Shown one piece after another: positions 50,971-61,233 of a stretch of DNA of 64,000 bases. Source of the stretch: an uncultured Alteromonadaceae bacterium (GTDB lineage: Bacteria; Pseudomonadota; Gammaproteobacteria; Enterobacterales; Alteromonadaceae); assembly GCA_913056495.1 (NCBI GenBank), contig CAJXMO010000004.1:1-64000 (forward strand), given 5' to 3'. Numbering within the stretch: position 1 is the first letter of the stretch; each line of letters begins with the position of its first letter. A program made the position numbers and the translations under genes. The notes below the pieces were generated by a model. That model searched no databases and was not told the origin of the DNA. It saw only the letters and a program-made list of their open reading frames with translations.

Positions 50971-53058
50971 ATGTTTCTCAGTATAAGAACAAAACTAATC
51001 TCTATTTCAATATTAATTGTTATCATTTGCGCTTCAGCTTTAATTTCGCTTGCGCTAAATGAGCATGAAAGACTTTATAAACAAGCGATTAGTCAGGATT
51101 TACTCGCCGTTAGTAATAATTTAGCAACCGAAATGATCGAGCACTTTTCGACCACGCCAGCGGATGAGTTTGCTATCAGTACGCAATTGCTTCAGCTCGA
51201 TCACTACCCTTACATCCGCTTTGCACTGGTTTTAAACAAAGATAATGAGCTCATCCAGCCCTATATTAATCCGGAGTTTTATAACCCGGCTCTGAGAAAA
51301 GAGATGCAAGCTCAATTATCCCGTGAACAAATTGAAGCAATTCCACTTAATCAGGTCAGTATACAAGGCCCCTATTTAGTTATCCGGCAAACTATCGGTG
51401 ATTCAGGCTACCCGGTCGGGACTTTTATTATTTCAGTGGATTATCAAAACCAGATTAATACCAGTCAAAATCTGTTTCTAGCTAAAATTATTCCGCTGAG
51501 TCTAGCGGTTTTACTGGTTGTCATTCTCTCAATTATCTGGATGCAGAACAACTTGATAAAACCCCTAATCAAGCTGAAAAATTTGGTACTACAAGTTAAA
51601 CAAACGGGTGACTATAAACTCAAAAGTGATAATCAGGGCAATGATGAAATTGCAAGTCTCGCCAGTAGTATCAACAATATGCTGGATACGATAGACAAAG
51701 AAAAGCAAGCCAATACCCGCCATACCAACACCCTACTCGCTCAGCAAGATAAATTAACTCAGTTAGCCAATTACGATACCTTAACTCGCTTACCAAACCG
51801 AAAGTTATTTTATGAAAAAGTAGAAGATTTGCTGGCAAACAGTGCGCTGCCTTTTGCCATCTTATTGCTGGATCTGGATGACTTTAAAACCATCAATGAT
51901 ACTTTAGGCCACTCAAACGGAGATATTTTATTAAAGCAAATAGCGCAAAGACTCAGGGCGATATTATCAGACGACTGTACACTGGCTCGAATCGGCGGTG
52001 ATGAATTTGCGATTATTATTCCAGATGCACACAACGCTAATGATCTGGTTTATATCAACCAACAAATCTTCTCAATTTTTACCGATAATTTTGCAATTAA
52101 TACCTGGCATATCAGTACCAGTGTCAGTATAGGCATTGCATTCAGTCACCCTGATGTGGATTTACACTCATTATTTAGTAATGCCGATATTGCTATGTAC
52201 AAAGCAAAATCAAACGGTCGTAATCAGTATATGATCTTTGAGCAAAGTATGAACCAGCAACAACAAAGGCGACTGGAGATTGCGAACTCTATCGATCAGG
52301 CACTCGAAGAGGATGAGTTTTTTATTGTTTACCAGCCTAAAGTCTCACCAACTGAAGGCGTTCAGGGTATGGAAGCATTAATTCGGTGGAATAGCCCAAC
52401 ACTGGGTTTTGTATCGCCTGCTGAATTTATCCCAATTGCAGAGCAATCCGGCAAAATAACTGATTTGACTAAATGGCTGGTGAATAAAGGGTTACATACT
52501 ATCCAGCATGATAAAACGCTGTCCAGCTGTAAAATATCATTTAATTTATCGACCTTTGATATTCTAAAGCCCAGCTTTTTAAACGAATTAATCAATAAGG
52601 TCCGCCATTTTGATGTCCCACCCGAAATGATAGAATTCGAAATTACTGAATCTATCTATATGGAAAACTTTACCCTGGCAAACCTGTTTATCAAAGAAGT
52701 AAAAGCACTGGGCTGTAAAATTTCACTCGATGATTTTGGCACAGGTTATTCGTCTCTCAGTTATCTGACTCAGGTTTCTGCTGATACGATTAAAATTGAT
52801 CAGTCTTTTGTGCATAACTTATTACGTTCTGACAAAGACAGGCAAATTGTTGAAGCTATTATCAAGTTGGCCAAAACATTAGAGTTGACCGTCTGTGCAG
52901 AAGGCGTTGAAACACAAGAGCAATATAATATATTAAGAGATTCAGGCTGTGATTTAATTCAGGGTTATTTATTTTCAAAACCCATAGTGGCTGATGCGGT
53001 AGAAGCTAAAGTTGAACAAATCAATGCGAATTTGCTCAACCCGGTGACGATTGATTAA
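50971..53058 (+). CDS. Diguanylate cyclase/phosphodiesterase (sensor-HAMP-GGDEF-EAL)
   Basis: This 695-residue inner-membrane protein has a TM helix (about 9-28), a periplasmic sensor domain (about 30-170), a second TM (about 172-191), a HAMP linker (about 192-245), a GGDEF domain with GGDEF at residue 342 (RIGGDEFAIII), and an EAL domain with EAL at about 468 (MEALIRW). The EAL domain keeps catalytic residues seen as DDFGTGYSSLSYL and EITESIYMEN. Both active-site motifs look intact, so it could make and break cyclic di-GMP. No RxxD inhibition site is seen directly before GGDEF. AAGGGA precedes the ATG. Its convergent neighbours encode a PstS-like protein and a porin. Confidence 0.93.
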   Translation: MFLSIRTKLISISILIVIICASALISLALNEHERLYKQAISQDLLAVSNNLATEMIEHFSTTPADEFAISTQLLQLDHYPYIRFALVLNKDNELIQPYINPEFYNPALRKEMQAQLSREQIEAIPLNQVSIQGPYLVIRQTIGDSGYPVGTFIISVDYQNQINTSQNLFLAKIIPLSLAVLLVVILSIIWMQNNLIKPLIKLKNLVLQVKQTGDYKLKSDNQGNDEIASLASSINNMLDTIDKEKQANTRHTNTLLAQQDKLTQLANYDTLTRLPNRKLFYEKVEDLLANSALPFAILLLDLDDFKTINDTLGHSNGDILLKQIAQRLRAILSDDCTLARIGGDEFAIIIPDAHNANDLVYINQQIFSIFTDNFAINTWHISTSVSIGIAFSHPDVDLHSLFSNADIAMYKAKSNGRNQYMIFEQSMNQQQQRRLEIANSIDQALEEDEFFIVYQPKVSPTEGVQGMEALIRWNSPTLGFVSPAEFIPIAEQSGKITDLTKWLVNKGLHTIQHDKTLSSCKISFNLSTFDILKPSFLNELINKVRHFDVPPEMIEFEITESIYMENFTLANLFIKEVKALGCKISLDDFGTGYSSLSYLTQVSADTIKIDQSFVHNLLRSDKDRQIVEAIIKLAKTLELTVCAEGVETQEQYNILRDSGCDLIQGYLFSKPIVADAVEAKVEQINANLLNPVTID

Positions 53059-53201
53059 TCCTCTGAAGCTCAGCTTTCAAAGGATTAATTTCAATCAGAA
53101 GTGGCTGGAAGGGTCTTTCTGCTCACTTCACGAACCTGACTCTGGTTGCAAAGCTTTTATCGGGTTATTATCTATTTAGCTGTTTCCTTTAGCATTGGGA
53201 T

Positions 53202-53636
53202 TTATTCCACTTGAATGCGGTAAATAACATGAAACCGATTCAAATCAATCTGCTCTTTAGGCAAATATCCTAAACTACCTGCCTCATTTAATAAGGCCTC
53301 AGTTAAACTTTTAACAGATTCTACCTCGTTAGGCTCTTCACGCCGGCCGGTAAATTTCATTTGAGCCCAGTACGACTGAATTCTTGCTTCACTTAACCCC
53401 ATTACCTTGGTATTAAATACCATACGCCACCGATTGCCTACGGGCAATACAAGCGGTTTTAGGTTCACGCCATCAACCGACAAACGAGCCCCCAAATATA
53501 GCTGCTTAATCTGCTGACGGGAAAGCTCTATCTTGCTTCCTTTTGCAGACACGACTAATAATTCAGTCACTGCATAACCGGGTAACGTAAATAGTAAACA
53601 CAGCACCACAATACATCGCTGCATTAAAAGACCCAT
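53202..53636 (-). CDS. Small PstS-like periplasmic protein
   Basis: This 144-residue protein has a signal peptide and a single domain resembling the phosphate ABC transporter substrate-binding fold of the PstS-like family: the KIELSRQQIKQLYLGARLSV start, then FNTKVMGLSEARIQSYWAQ. It is half the usual PstS length. A strong AGGAGG sits six bases before the ATG at 53636, within the 3' end of the porin gene, overlapping it by 13 bases, so the two are translationally coupled. Whether it binds phosphate is unknown. Confidence 0.72.
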   Translation of the reverse strand: MGLLMQRCIVVLCLLFTLPGYAVTELLVVSAKGSKIELSRQQIKQLYLGARLSVDGVNLKPLVLPVGNRWRMVFNTKVMGLSEARIQSYWAQMKFTGRREEPNEVESVKSLTEALLNEAGSLGYLPKEQIDLNRFHVIYRIQVE

Positions 53637-54817
53637 TCTACGCCTCCTGTTAACAGAGTCGCCTGACCATCAAAAGCGGCTTTAGTTGAAGTAGGCAAAT
53701 AAATCTCAGGTTCACCGTCTATTAAACGCAAGTCCAACTTAAATGCCAGACCAGGTTGGTAATCCCATCGGGTACCCAGTGTAATCGCTGAAGAATTAAA
53801 TATCGGCCGGCTTTGCGCCAGTTGATTATACCCTGTTATCAGATAATCAATCTGCGGATCCCCAAGTTCCGGCAGCAGCGGAAACTGATAGCTATAATGG
53901 CCACGCCTTTCACTGAAAGTCAGATGGTAGGTAAACTGATTATGCTGATACCCTGCCGTCAGGTAATAACCCTTTAATTCAGTTAACAGCTCGATTTTAT
54001 GCTCAATATTGGTCCATTCACCTCGTAAATACCAGTTGAGTAAATCGTACGAGAAACTCAACTGCGTAAATTCAACCCGACTTTCCACATCCAGCGCATT
54101 GGCCACATCGGTAAATACTGAGGCTTGTTGACCCAATTGATTAAATATGTCAATGACAGGGTTCAGACCGATATCTTCAACCTTGTAATCACCTATTGTT
54201 TTCGAAAACCGGGCACTGAGCGCACCGCGACTGACTTGAAATACAATGCCATTAAAATAGTCAACATTTACGTCAAACTCATCACCTGCAACGGCTATAC
54301 TTTCATCAACCTGGCCCAAATAAGCCTGCACAGAAATATTAAACTCAGATGCTAGCCGCGTATATTCAACCAAAGCACCATTAAATGAAGAAAAGAAAAA
54401 AGAGTCATAAACTTCGGTGGGCAAAATCACCCAAGGATAAGCATAACCTACATTGATCACATCACTGTAATCAAAAAATGGCGTATGAAGTTTACCCAGC
54501 TTAACCTGCCAATTATCATTTGCCTGATAATTCAGATACAACCATTCCAAACCCGAATCAGTTGAATGTGTTTTACCCAATAGCTGGGCGGTAACGGATA
54601 AATCAGGCGTCAGCTGATAGCTAGTTTGTAACCCGAGTAAACTATGCTGATCAATTTTAATATCATTATCATAATTACTCAGCTCATCATCTTCTGAGAG
54701 CATGACACCACCGACCAGTCGGGCAAAACCTGAAAACTGAAGCTTTTCTTCAGCGGCCAGTGCTAACTGAGTCTGAAGACAGAGTAAGGCAGGCAAAAGT
54801 AGCTTGCGGTATAACAT
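53624..54817 (-). CDS. Porin-like outer membrane protein
   Basis: This 397-residue protein has a signal peptide (ends LALAAEE), repeated amphipathic strands and a terminal phenylalanine (LLTGGVEWVF), as in outer membrane barrels. Conserved porin stretches include LYLNYQANDNWQVKLGKLHT and the FNGALVEYTRLA segment. It resembles the gammaproteobacterial 16-18-strand porin group but has no substrate clue. It is upstream of the PstS-like gene in a two-gene operon; substrate could be an anion if the PstS-like partner is informative. Confidence 0.8.
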   Translation of the reverse strand: MLYRKLLLPALLCLQTQLALAAEEKLQFSGFARLVGGVMLSEDDELSNYDNDIKIDQHSLLGLQTSYQLTPDLSVTAQLLGKTHSTDSGLEWLYLNYQANDNWQVKLGKLHTPFFDYSDVINVGYAYPWVILPTEVYDSFFFSSFNGALVEYTRLASEFNISVQAYLGQVDESIAVAGDEFDVNVDYFNGIVFQVSRGALSARFSKTIGDYKVEDIGLNPVIDIFNQLGQQASVFTDVANALDVESRVEFTQLSFSYDLLNWYLRGEWTNIEHKIELLTELKGYYLTAGYQHNQFTYHLTFSERRGHYSYQFPLLPELGDPQIDYLITGYNQLAQSRPIFNSSAITLGTRWDYQPGLAFKLDLRLIDGEPEIYLPTSTKAAFDGQATLLTGGVEWVF

Positions 54818-55038
54818 TAATATCCTTTCCCTTTTGATTTTATAAGTTCCTAATTGATTGTATTGGTTTATCCAATTCCAATTTAAAGTTAGGAGATAAA
54901 TATCAGTTCAACAACTATAACGGATTAATTTTAAATGAGTAAAAGTCAATTGCATGAAACATAACAAAATTTGTTAAAAATAGCAGCAAGATTTAGCGCG
55001 TTATCAGGAATTTTGAGCAAAAATATGAAGTGTGCCAA

Positions 55039-55090
55039 GGGTCTGTTGACCTTTCACCTTCATTTTAGCACTCGAAAGGCCAGCAGGCCC
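55039..55090. repeat. Dispersed repeat forming an imperfect 17-bp hairpin
   Basis: GGGTCTGTTGACCTTTC (55039-55055) pairs with GAAAGGCCAGCAGGCCC (55074-55090) with three mismatches or wobbles around an 18-base loop. The left arm has a relative at 31605-31640. I recall similar sequence as a frequent intergenic repeat in Alteromonadales. It lies next to the RND operon terminator. Confidence 0.6.
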
Positions 55091-55103
55091 TGAGTTCCTA
55101 GAC

Positions 55104-55134
55104 AAAAAAGCCAGCTCGTGGCTGGCTTTTTTTT
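55104..55134. terminator. Bidirectional terminator of the RND operon
   Basis: GCCAGC and GCTGGC arms with a 5-base loop, an A-run on the left (six bases) and a T-run on the right (eight bases). It lies 22 bases past the minus-strand RND pump stop. Its core matches the hairpin inside the PA2778-like gene at 1826-1857. Confidence 0.85.
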
Positions 55135-55155
55135 GCACAATATAAATAGCGAGTA

Positions 55156-58100
55156 TTAAATTGCTTTCCACCAGCTTTTAATCTGATGCGCGGCTAAATA
55201 GTTCACCGGCACTAATAACAGAGTCACAAAGGTTGCAAACAATATCCCGAAACCAAGCGATACCGCCATCGGAATTAAAAACTGCGCTTGTGTCGATTTT
55301 TCAAACAACAATGGCATTAAACCGATAAAAGTAGTCAATGAGGTGAGTATAACCGGCCGGAACCTGGCTGAGCCAGCCGTTAATACGGCATCCTTAACAC
55401 TCATCCCTTCTTCGCGTTTTTTAGCGATATAATCCACCAGTACCAGAGAGTCATTGACCACCACACCTAATAAAGCGAGCAGCCCCCATATACTCATAAT
55501 GGTCAGATCCATGCCCATTAACCAGTGACCTAACATAGCACCAATAATGCCAAACGGAATTATTGACATTACTATCAAAGGCACTGTGTATGATTTAAGC
55601 GGAATAGCTAATAACGCATAGATCGCAAATATCACACCTAACAATCCCCAGAATAATGAATTAAAAGACTCAGCCTGCTCTTTAGCTTCGCCATCCATTA
55701 CATAATCTACACTTGGGTATTGTGAAACCAATTCATCTAAATATTGATTTAGATCCTGATTCATCACTGTCATATTGGCTTTTTCTTTGTCCACATCCGC
55801 ATATACAGTTAATACCCGGTAGCCATTAATACGATAGATAGAAGTTGGGCTTTTCCCTGTCACAAAACGGGCGACCTGAGATAAAGGTACCTGTTTACCA
55901 TCCTGCGTGCTAATCAGCATATTATTTAAATTGGCGACTGAATTTCGTTCATTGCGCGGAAAACGCACCATAACCCGGACATCGTCGCGTCCACGCTGAA
56001 TACGTTGCGCCTGTACGCCATAAAATGCCTGACGTACCTGGCTGATGACTTGCGAACGCGTAATCCCTAATAAATAAGCTTCCGTTTTCAACTCAACCTG
56101 AATTTCTTCTTTACCATTTGCCATAGAGTCATTGATATCAAATACGCTTTCATAGGTTGAGAGACGCTCTTTAACTAACTCGCCAACTTTATTTAATTGG
56201 GCAAAATCATTACCTCTGAGCTGGATCCGTACCGGATCACCTGAACGACCGATTTCTGAGCGGAAAGTAACTTCCTCGGCGCCCGGAATTTCGCCAACCT
56301 TATCACGCCAGGCTCTGGACAGTTCCTGACTGGAAACATCAAAGTTAAGCTCTTCAGGCGGGGTAATTTCAAATCTGACATTACCGCGAGCCGCATCCCC
56401 ACCGCGACCGGTTTGAGATAAAATATGCAAAATCACACTTTCATCGGTGAGCGGATCAACATACTCTTCCTGTAATTCCCGTGCTGCCTGAGTAATACGC
56501 TCAATATGCGAATCAGTCACTTCAAAAGGAGTACCGTTTGGCATAGTAATGCTCACTGAAACCGTTTCACTCGGTACACGCGGAAAGAATATAAATTTAG
56601 TATGCCCCACCATAATCGCGGCGATAATGATGGACAATAATCCACTAAAGATAATTAAGGTGCTGCGTTTATTATGCAAACATAAATGCAGTATGGGTTT
56701 GTAATATTTTAAAATGGCAATTTCAAAACCGGTCGCAAACTTTTGCTGAAATTGCTGGATTTTATTTTGTTTGCTTTGATCCTGTTGCTGCCTGACTTTT
56801 AAATATTTTAAATGCGCCGGTAATACAAATTTGGACTCGATAAGCGAAAATAACAGAACGGGAATCACAACAGACGGAATTTGCGCAAAAATAGCGCCCC
56901 GGTTACCTTCAATAAACAGTAACGGTGTAAAGGCCGCGACTGTTGTTAGTACCCCAAAAGTAACAGGTGTAGCGACTTCTTTGGTGCCCATAATGGCAGC
57001 CTGCAAACCATTTTCAGCATTTTCGAGATGTTTATAGACATTCTCACCGGTGACAATGGCATCATCCACCACTATCCCCAGCACAACAATAAAACCAAAT
57101 AAGCTGATAATATTCAGGCTGACATCAAATAAAGACAGCACCATAAATGAACCTAAAAAGCTCACGGGTATCCCGATAAACACCCAGAAAGCAACGGCCG
57201 GGCGCAAAAATAAGCCTAATAAAATCAATACCAGGATACCGCCCTGCACCGCATTTGTCGCTAAAGTTGCAATCCGCTTTTTAACGACAACAGAATCATC
57301 ACTCCAATAACTGAGCGAGATTCCTCGCGGCAGCTTGCTCTGCTGTTCGTGAATATAATCTTTAACTGCCTGCGCCACTTCAATCGCGCTCTGATTACCA
57401 ACCCGGTATACAGAAACGGTTGCGGCCAGTTTACCGTCAAATCGGGTACGTATGGCGGTTTCTTCAAAGCCATCGTATATCTGGGCGATATCGCCTAGTG
57501 TCAGTACAGTACCGTCTGAATGCGTTTTTAAAACAATGCGTTCAAATTCGTCCTGGCGGTAAGCCTGGCCTTTAGAACGAATTAATACATCACCACCATC
57601 AGTCTTAATATTACCGGCAGATAAATCAATTGAGCTTTGCTGAATCGCTGTCGAAACATCCGACAAGGTTAAATTGTATTCTCTTAGTACATCCTGTGGC
57701 AGTTCAATTGCAATTTCATAATTACGCACACCGGCCACGTCGGCTTGTGTGACGCCATTTAATTTTAAAATATCATCACGGACTTTTTCAGCTAACTGCC
57801 TAATTTCACGCTCACTGACATCACCTGCAATCGTGACATCAATAACATCCGGTTTCCACATAGCCAGTGAAATAATAGGTCGCTCTGCTTCACCGGGCAG
57901 TGTATTAATTGCATCAACCCTATTTTTAACATCATCCAGAATTTGTCGCGGGTCATAACCTTGCTCGACTTCAATATTAACACTCGCACCACCTTCAGTT
58001 GAACGACTGGTAATCTCCTCAACACCTTCCAAATCCATTAAGGCTTCTTCTATCCGGGTGGCAACTGAAAGTTCCGCATCTTCCGGGGTTGAGCCTCTTA

Positions 58101-58248
58101 AAGTGACTCGAACACTAATTGTATCTGATTCAAAAATCGGAAAAACTTCCAGCGGAATTTTAGCAATTAAGTGATATGCGCCAATACCAATAATGCAAAA
58201 CATTAACAGGTTAGCAGCGACGTGATTGCGGGCAAACCAAGCTATCAT
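55156..58248 (-). CDS. RND efflux pump permease (HAE-type)
   Basis: This 1030-residue inner-membrane pump of the hydrophobe/amphiphile RND group has the AcrB-type 12-TM layout. It opens with MIAWFARNHVAANLLMF and has the adjacent aspartates in TM4 (GIVVDDAIVTGEN) that form the proton relay. The periplasmic half shows TRIEEALMDLEGVEEITSRS and EVEQGYDPRQILDDVKNR. It shares its first base with the last base of the adaptor stop. It would form a tripartite pump with the upstream adaptor and outer membrane factor. Substrates cannot be read from sequence. The operon ends at 55104-55134. Confidence 0.93.
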   Translation of the reverse strand: MIAWFARNHVAANLLMFCIIGIGAYHLIAKIPLEVFPIFESDTISVRVTLRGSTPEDAELSVATRIEEALMDLEGVEEITSRSTEGGASVNIEVEQGYDPRQILDDVKNRVDAINTLPGEAERPIISLAMWKPDVIDVTIAGDVSEREIRQLAEKVRDDILKLNGVTQADVAGVRNYEIAIELPQDVLREYNLTLSDVSTAIQQSSIDLSAGNIKTDGGDVLIRSKGQAYRQDEFERIVLKTHSDGTVLTLGDIAQIYDGFEETAIRTRFDGKLAATVSVYRVGNQSAIEVAQAVKDYIHEQQSKLPRGISLSYWSDDSVVVKKRIATLATNAVQGGILVLILLGLFLRPAVAFWVFIGIPVSFLGSFMVLSLFDVSLNIISLFGFIVVLGIVVDDAIVTGENVYKHLENAENGLQAAIMGTKEVATPVTFGVLTTVAAFTPLLFIEGNRGAIFAQIPSVVIPVLLFSLIESKFVLPAHLKYLKVRQQQDQSKQNKIQQFQQKFATGFEIAILKYYKPILHLCLHNKRSTLIIFSGLLSIIIAAIMVGHTKFIFFPRVPSETVSVSITMPNGTPFEVTDSHIERITQAARELQEEYVDPLTDESVILHILSQTGRGGDAARGNVRFEITPPEELNFDVSSQELSRAWRDKVGEIPGAEEVTFRSEIGRSGDPVRIQLRGNDFAQLNKVGELVKERLSTYESVFDINDSMANGKEEIQVELKTEAYLLGITRSQVISQVRQAFYGVQAQRIQRGRDDVRVMVRFPRNERNSVANLNNMLISTQDGKQVPLSQVARFVTGKSPTSIYRINGYRVLTVYADVDKEKANMTVMNQDLNQYLDELVSQYPSVDYVMDGEAKEQAESFNSLFWGLLGVIFAIYALLAIPLKSYTVPLIVMSIIPFGIIGAMLGHWLMGMDLTIMSIWGLLALLGVVVNDSLVLVDYIAKKREEGMSVKDAVLTAGSARFRPVILTSLTTFIGLMPLLFEKSTQAQFLIPMAVSLGFGILFATFVTLLLVPVNYLAAHQIKSWWKAI

Positions 58249-59462
58249 TATGCGTCACCTCGTGCTGCCTGCTGAGGTTTTTCAACCGTTTCCATCAATG
58301 ACTGAGACGACTCCTTTAATTTTACCCGAGTGCCGGTTGCCACTTGCCCCAACGGCGTGGTCACCAGTACATCTCCGTCTTTCAGGCCAGATTTAATAAT
58401 AGCAATCTCATTGTTTTGCCATAGAATTTCAACGTTTTGACGCTCCAGTACACCATCTTTATACAGGTAGACATAAGTGCCTTGATAAATTGCCTTATTT
58501 TCTAAAGTAATGACATTTTTTAAGGTTTTACCTAATATTTCCGCTGTCACGTACTGCCCAATCTTTAATGGCATTTTGCCATAAGCTTTTTCACCAAAAG
58601 GGTCCTCGATTCTAGCGACTACATGGAGCTGACGACTTTCGCTATCAATAGCACTTGCCGTTCGAACCAGCTGTGCTTGCCAAACTTCATTTCCGGCTAA
58701 TTGAGAATATATATTAACTTTGGCATTCGCATCTTTGCTCGCACCACGATAATCTTCCGGCAAGTTCACTAAGCCAATTTCATTATTTTTAATCGGCAGA
58801 CTAACCTCTATCGCAGCCGTTGAATAGATTTCACCTAATTGAGTGCCATTAGATATTACCTGCCCTAAATCAACCTCATTCGTCAATACACGACCCGCAT
58901 AAGGCGCTCTGATTTTAGTACGTTGCAGATTTATTTTAGCTTGCTGGTAGTTAGCTTGTGCCGATGCGACTTTCGCTTCAGCGGCCGCCAATTGAGGTTT
59001 ACGCAGCACGAGCGCTGGGGCATTTTCGCCATTACCCAGTCGTTGCCAATCTTTCATGGCCTGATCGGCTTGGGCTTGCTCTTCAGCCAGCATTTGCTGT
59101 GCTTCAACTAAATTTGCGTAGGCGATATCAACATTGGCTTGATAATCAACCGATTCAATTTCAATCAGCAGTTCACCTTTTTCAAAAAAACCACCACCTC
59201 GCATAGATTCAGAAATAAAAACTATCTTCCCGCCGACCTGTGACGTTAACTTAGTTTCAATTTGCGCTTCAACCAATCCATAGGTGTCTATTTCAATGGG
59301 GTAATCTTTTGCTTCTAATGTTTTAACATCAACGGAAATATAAGCTTCAGGCGGCGTAAAATTGCGATTAACCTGAGGTCTGCTGAAATAAACAAAGGCC
59401 ACAATAAAGCCAAATAAAGCAATCAATATAAGTGGCATAAACTTTTTAATTATTTTTAGCAT
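58248..59462 (-). CDS. RND efflux periplasmic adaptor (membrane fusion protein)
   Basis: This 404-residue HlyD/AcrA-type adaptor has an N-terminal TM/anchor (about 10-29, no lipobox), a hairpin region (about 105-180), and a lipoyl-beta-barrel-membrane-proximal set seen as LTSQVGGKIVFISESMRGGG and KIRAPYAGRVLTNEVDLGQV. It links the pump to the outer membrane factor. The stop is fused to the pump start (TAATG), and the outer membrane factor gene ends two bases upstream. Length fits the family. Confidence 0.92.
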   Translation of the reverse strand: MLKIIKKFMPLILIALFGFIVAFVYFSRPQVNRNFTPPEAYISVDVKTLEAKDYPIEIDTYGLVEAQIETKLTSQVGGKIVFISESMRGGGFFEKGELLIEIESVDYQANVDIAYANLVEAQQMLAEEQAQADQAMKDWQRLGNGENAPALVLRKPQLAAAEAKVASAQANYQQAKINLQRTKIRAPYAGRVLTNEVDLGQVISNGTQLGEIYSTAAIEVSLPIKNNEIGLVNLPEDYRGASKDANAKVNIYSQLAGNEVWQAQLVRTASAIDSESRQLHVVARIEDPFGEKAYGKMPLKIGQYVTAEILGKTLKNVITLENKAIYQGTYVYLYKDGVLERQNVEILWQNNEIAIIKSGLKDGDVLVTTPLGQVATGTRVKLKESSQSLMETVEKPQQAARGDA

Positions 59463-59464
59463 GA

Positions 59465-60862
59465 CTAGTCTTCCTGCGTCTCTAATCTGTTACGTTCAAT
59501 GGCTGAATCTCCGCCTAAAGCCTGATGGAGTGCGATTTGGTTGGTGATAATTTGTCTTTTGATTTCAATCACCTGGTTTTTTGCATTAAAGGCTGTGCGC
59601 TGAGTTGATAAATAATCTGAATAATCGGTTAAACCGCGTTTATATTGCTCAAAAGCCAGTTCTTCAGCCAGTATCGCGTTATCTCGTGAGCGTTCGCTCG
59701 ATTCCAGTTGAGCTTTTAGGGATTTAAGCTGATTTAAGCCTGTTTCAATCTCTTCCAATGCATTATAGAGTACCTGAACATAACTTAATTCAGCTTGATT
59801 TAGTTCTATCTCAGCTTGTTTTTCAAGCGTTGCTAGCTGACCTGCATCAAATATAGGCTGTAATAAACTGGCAGACAACGACCAAGCAATGCCTTGGCTA
59901 AATAAATCTGACAAGTTAGATTGACTATCACTGACATTGGCTGATAACTGGAAACTAGGAAAACGATTTTTATGTGCAATAGCCAGATTTGCATTATTGA
60001 TCATAATATTAAGCCAGGCTGACTGTACATCAGGTCTTTGTTTTACTAATTCAGTCGGAATACCTTTTAACAAAGTAAAATCCACTTCGGGAAAACTTTC
60101 CCCAACCCACAAATCTTGTTTGGGGTAACCACCCAATAATAATGCTAACTGCCGGCTTTGCTCTGCAAAACTCGCTTGTTGCTGAACCAGATTAGATTTT
60201 TCTGATTCAAGACTGTTTCGGGTCAAATACACATCTAAGGCTGAATTTAATCCGGCTTTATAGCCATTTTCAACAATATCCAAATTGCCCTGAACATTGA
60301 TTAACCTTTGTTTGGACAATTCAACCTGCTGATAGGTTGCCAGCATTTGTAACCACTGGCTGCTCACTGAACTCACTAATTCGAGTTGAGATTGTTCCAG
60401 TTGGCTAAGTGCAGCTTGATAATTATACTGAGCCGCTTTTTGCGCATCAGAAAGCTTGCCCCATAAATCTATTTCATAACTGGCAGATAAACCTGCTCTA
60501 AACTGGTTCGATATAGCATCATCCGATTTAGAGCGGTTTGCGCTGAGCGATAAATCCAGTTGCGGCCAAAATACGGCCCCGGCCCGATCAAGTGTCAAAT
60601 TTGCTTTTTGCACTTCGAGTTGGTTAATTTGAATAGTTTGATTATTTTTTAACGCTTGCTCTATCAGTTGATTCAGCCGGTCTGACTTAACCCATTGCAC
60701 CAATTTAGTGCCATTTGGTACATCAGGCACTGAGTTTTGCCACTGCGCAGGGATTTCCACTTCATCATTTATCGATGAATGATAGTTGGATTGGCAGGCG
60801 GATAAACAAACAGAAAGTGCGACTAATTTTATTTTTATTGCGAGATTCATATTATTCATCAT
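59465..60862 (-). CDS. Outer membrane efflux lipoprotein (NodT/OprM family)
   Basis: This 465-residue TolC-family lipoprotein has lipobox LSACQ near residue 22 and two repeats of coiled-coil efflux helices (LDRAGAVFWPQLDLSLSANRS; YKRGLTDYSDYLSTQRTAFNA). It would form the outer membrane duct of the HAE-type pump. Several Met codons lie together at the start (60862, 60859, 60850) and the ribosome site is weak. It is the first gene of the minus-strand operon, and the divergent nhaD gene begins 371 bases away. Confidence 0.9.
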   Translation of the reverse strand: MMNNMNLAIKIKLVALSVCLSACQSNYHSSINDEVEIPAQWQNSVPDVPNGTKLVQWVKSDRLNQLIEQALKNNQTIQINQLEVQKANLTLDRAGAVFWPQLDLSLSANRSKSDDAISNQFRAGLSASYEIDLWGKLSDAQKAAQYNYQAALSQLEQSQLELVSSVSSQWLQMLATYQQVELSKQRLINVQGNLDIVENGYKAGLNSALDVYLTRNSLESEKSNLVQQQASFAEQSRQLALLLGGYPKQDLWVGESFPEVDFTLLKGIPTELVKQRPDVQSAWLNIMINNANLAIAHKNRFPSFQLSANVSDSQSNLSDLFSQGIAWSLSASLLQPIFDAGQLATLEKQAEIELNQAELSYVQVLYNALEEIETGLNQLKSLKAQLESSERSRDNAILAEELAFEQYKRGLTDYSDYLSTQRTAFNAKNQVIEIKRQIITNQIALHQALGGDSAIERNRLETQED

Positions 60863-61233
60863 ATTTATTTTTTCATTCGAAATATTACCAAGCTAAAATT
60901 CACAATCCCATTAATTCAATCTAAATTTACACAATCTTTACTTATTAAGAGCAACTAAATTCGGGATATTTAAAGAAAAACCGAAAATCAATAATTATTC
61001 ACCCATCGTAAATAATTAATTATTTCCAAACCGTATATAAAACAGCTTATTCACTTAAAATTATCATTTGAAACAATAACTGAACAGCTCTATCGTTAAT
61101 CAATTTACGTTTAAAAAAAATACAGTTTTGTTGCATAAAAATGTCAATTGGTCATACCTATTCGCCAAAACTTATGATAAAGTTGCGCGCTCCCAATTAG
61201 TGCAAACATATCTTGAGGTACTGATATAATATT
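60863..61233. other. Divergent intergenic region, efflux operon / nhaD
   Basis: No gene is visible in these 371 A/T-rich bases. Both the efflux operon and nhaD diverge from here. I can see no operator or regulator gene next to it. Confidence 0.55.

Larger units (their letters stand above)
54818..55155. other. Intergenic region, porin promoter and RND terminator
   Basis: No gene is visible. The left part, AT-rich, must hold the promoter of the porin operon. The right part carries the repeat hairpin (55039-55090) and the terminator (55104-55134) of the RND operon. A low-complexity A/T stretch lies near 54960-54990. Confidence 0.55.
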
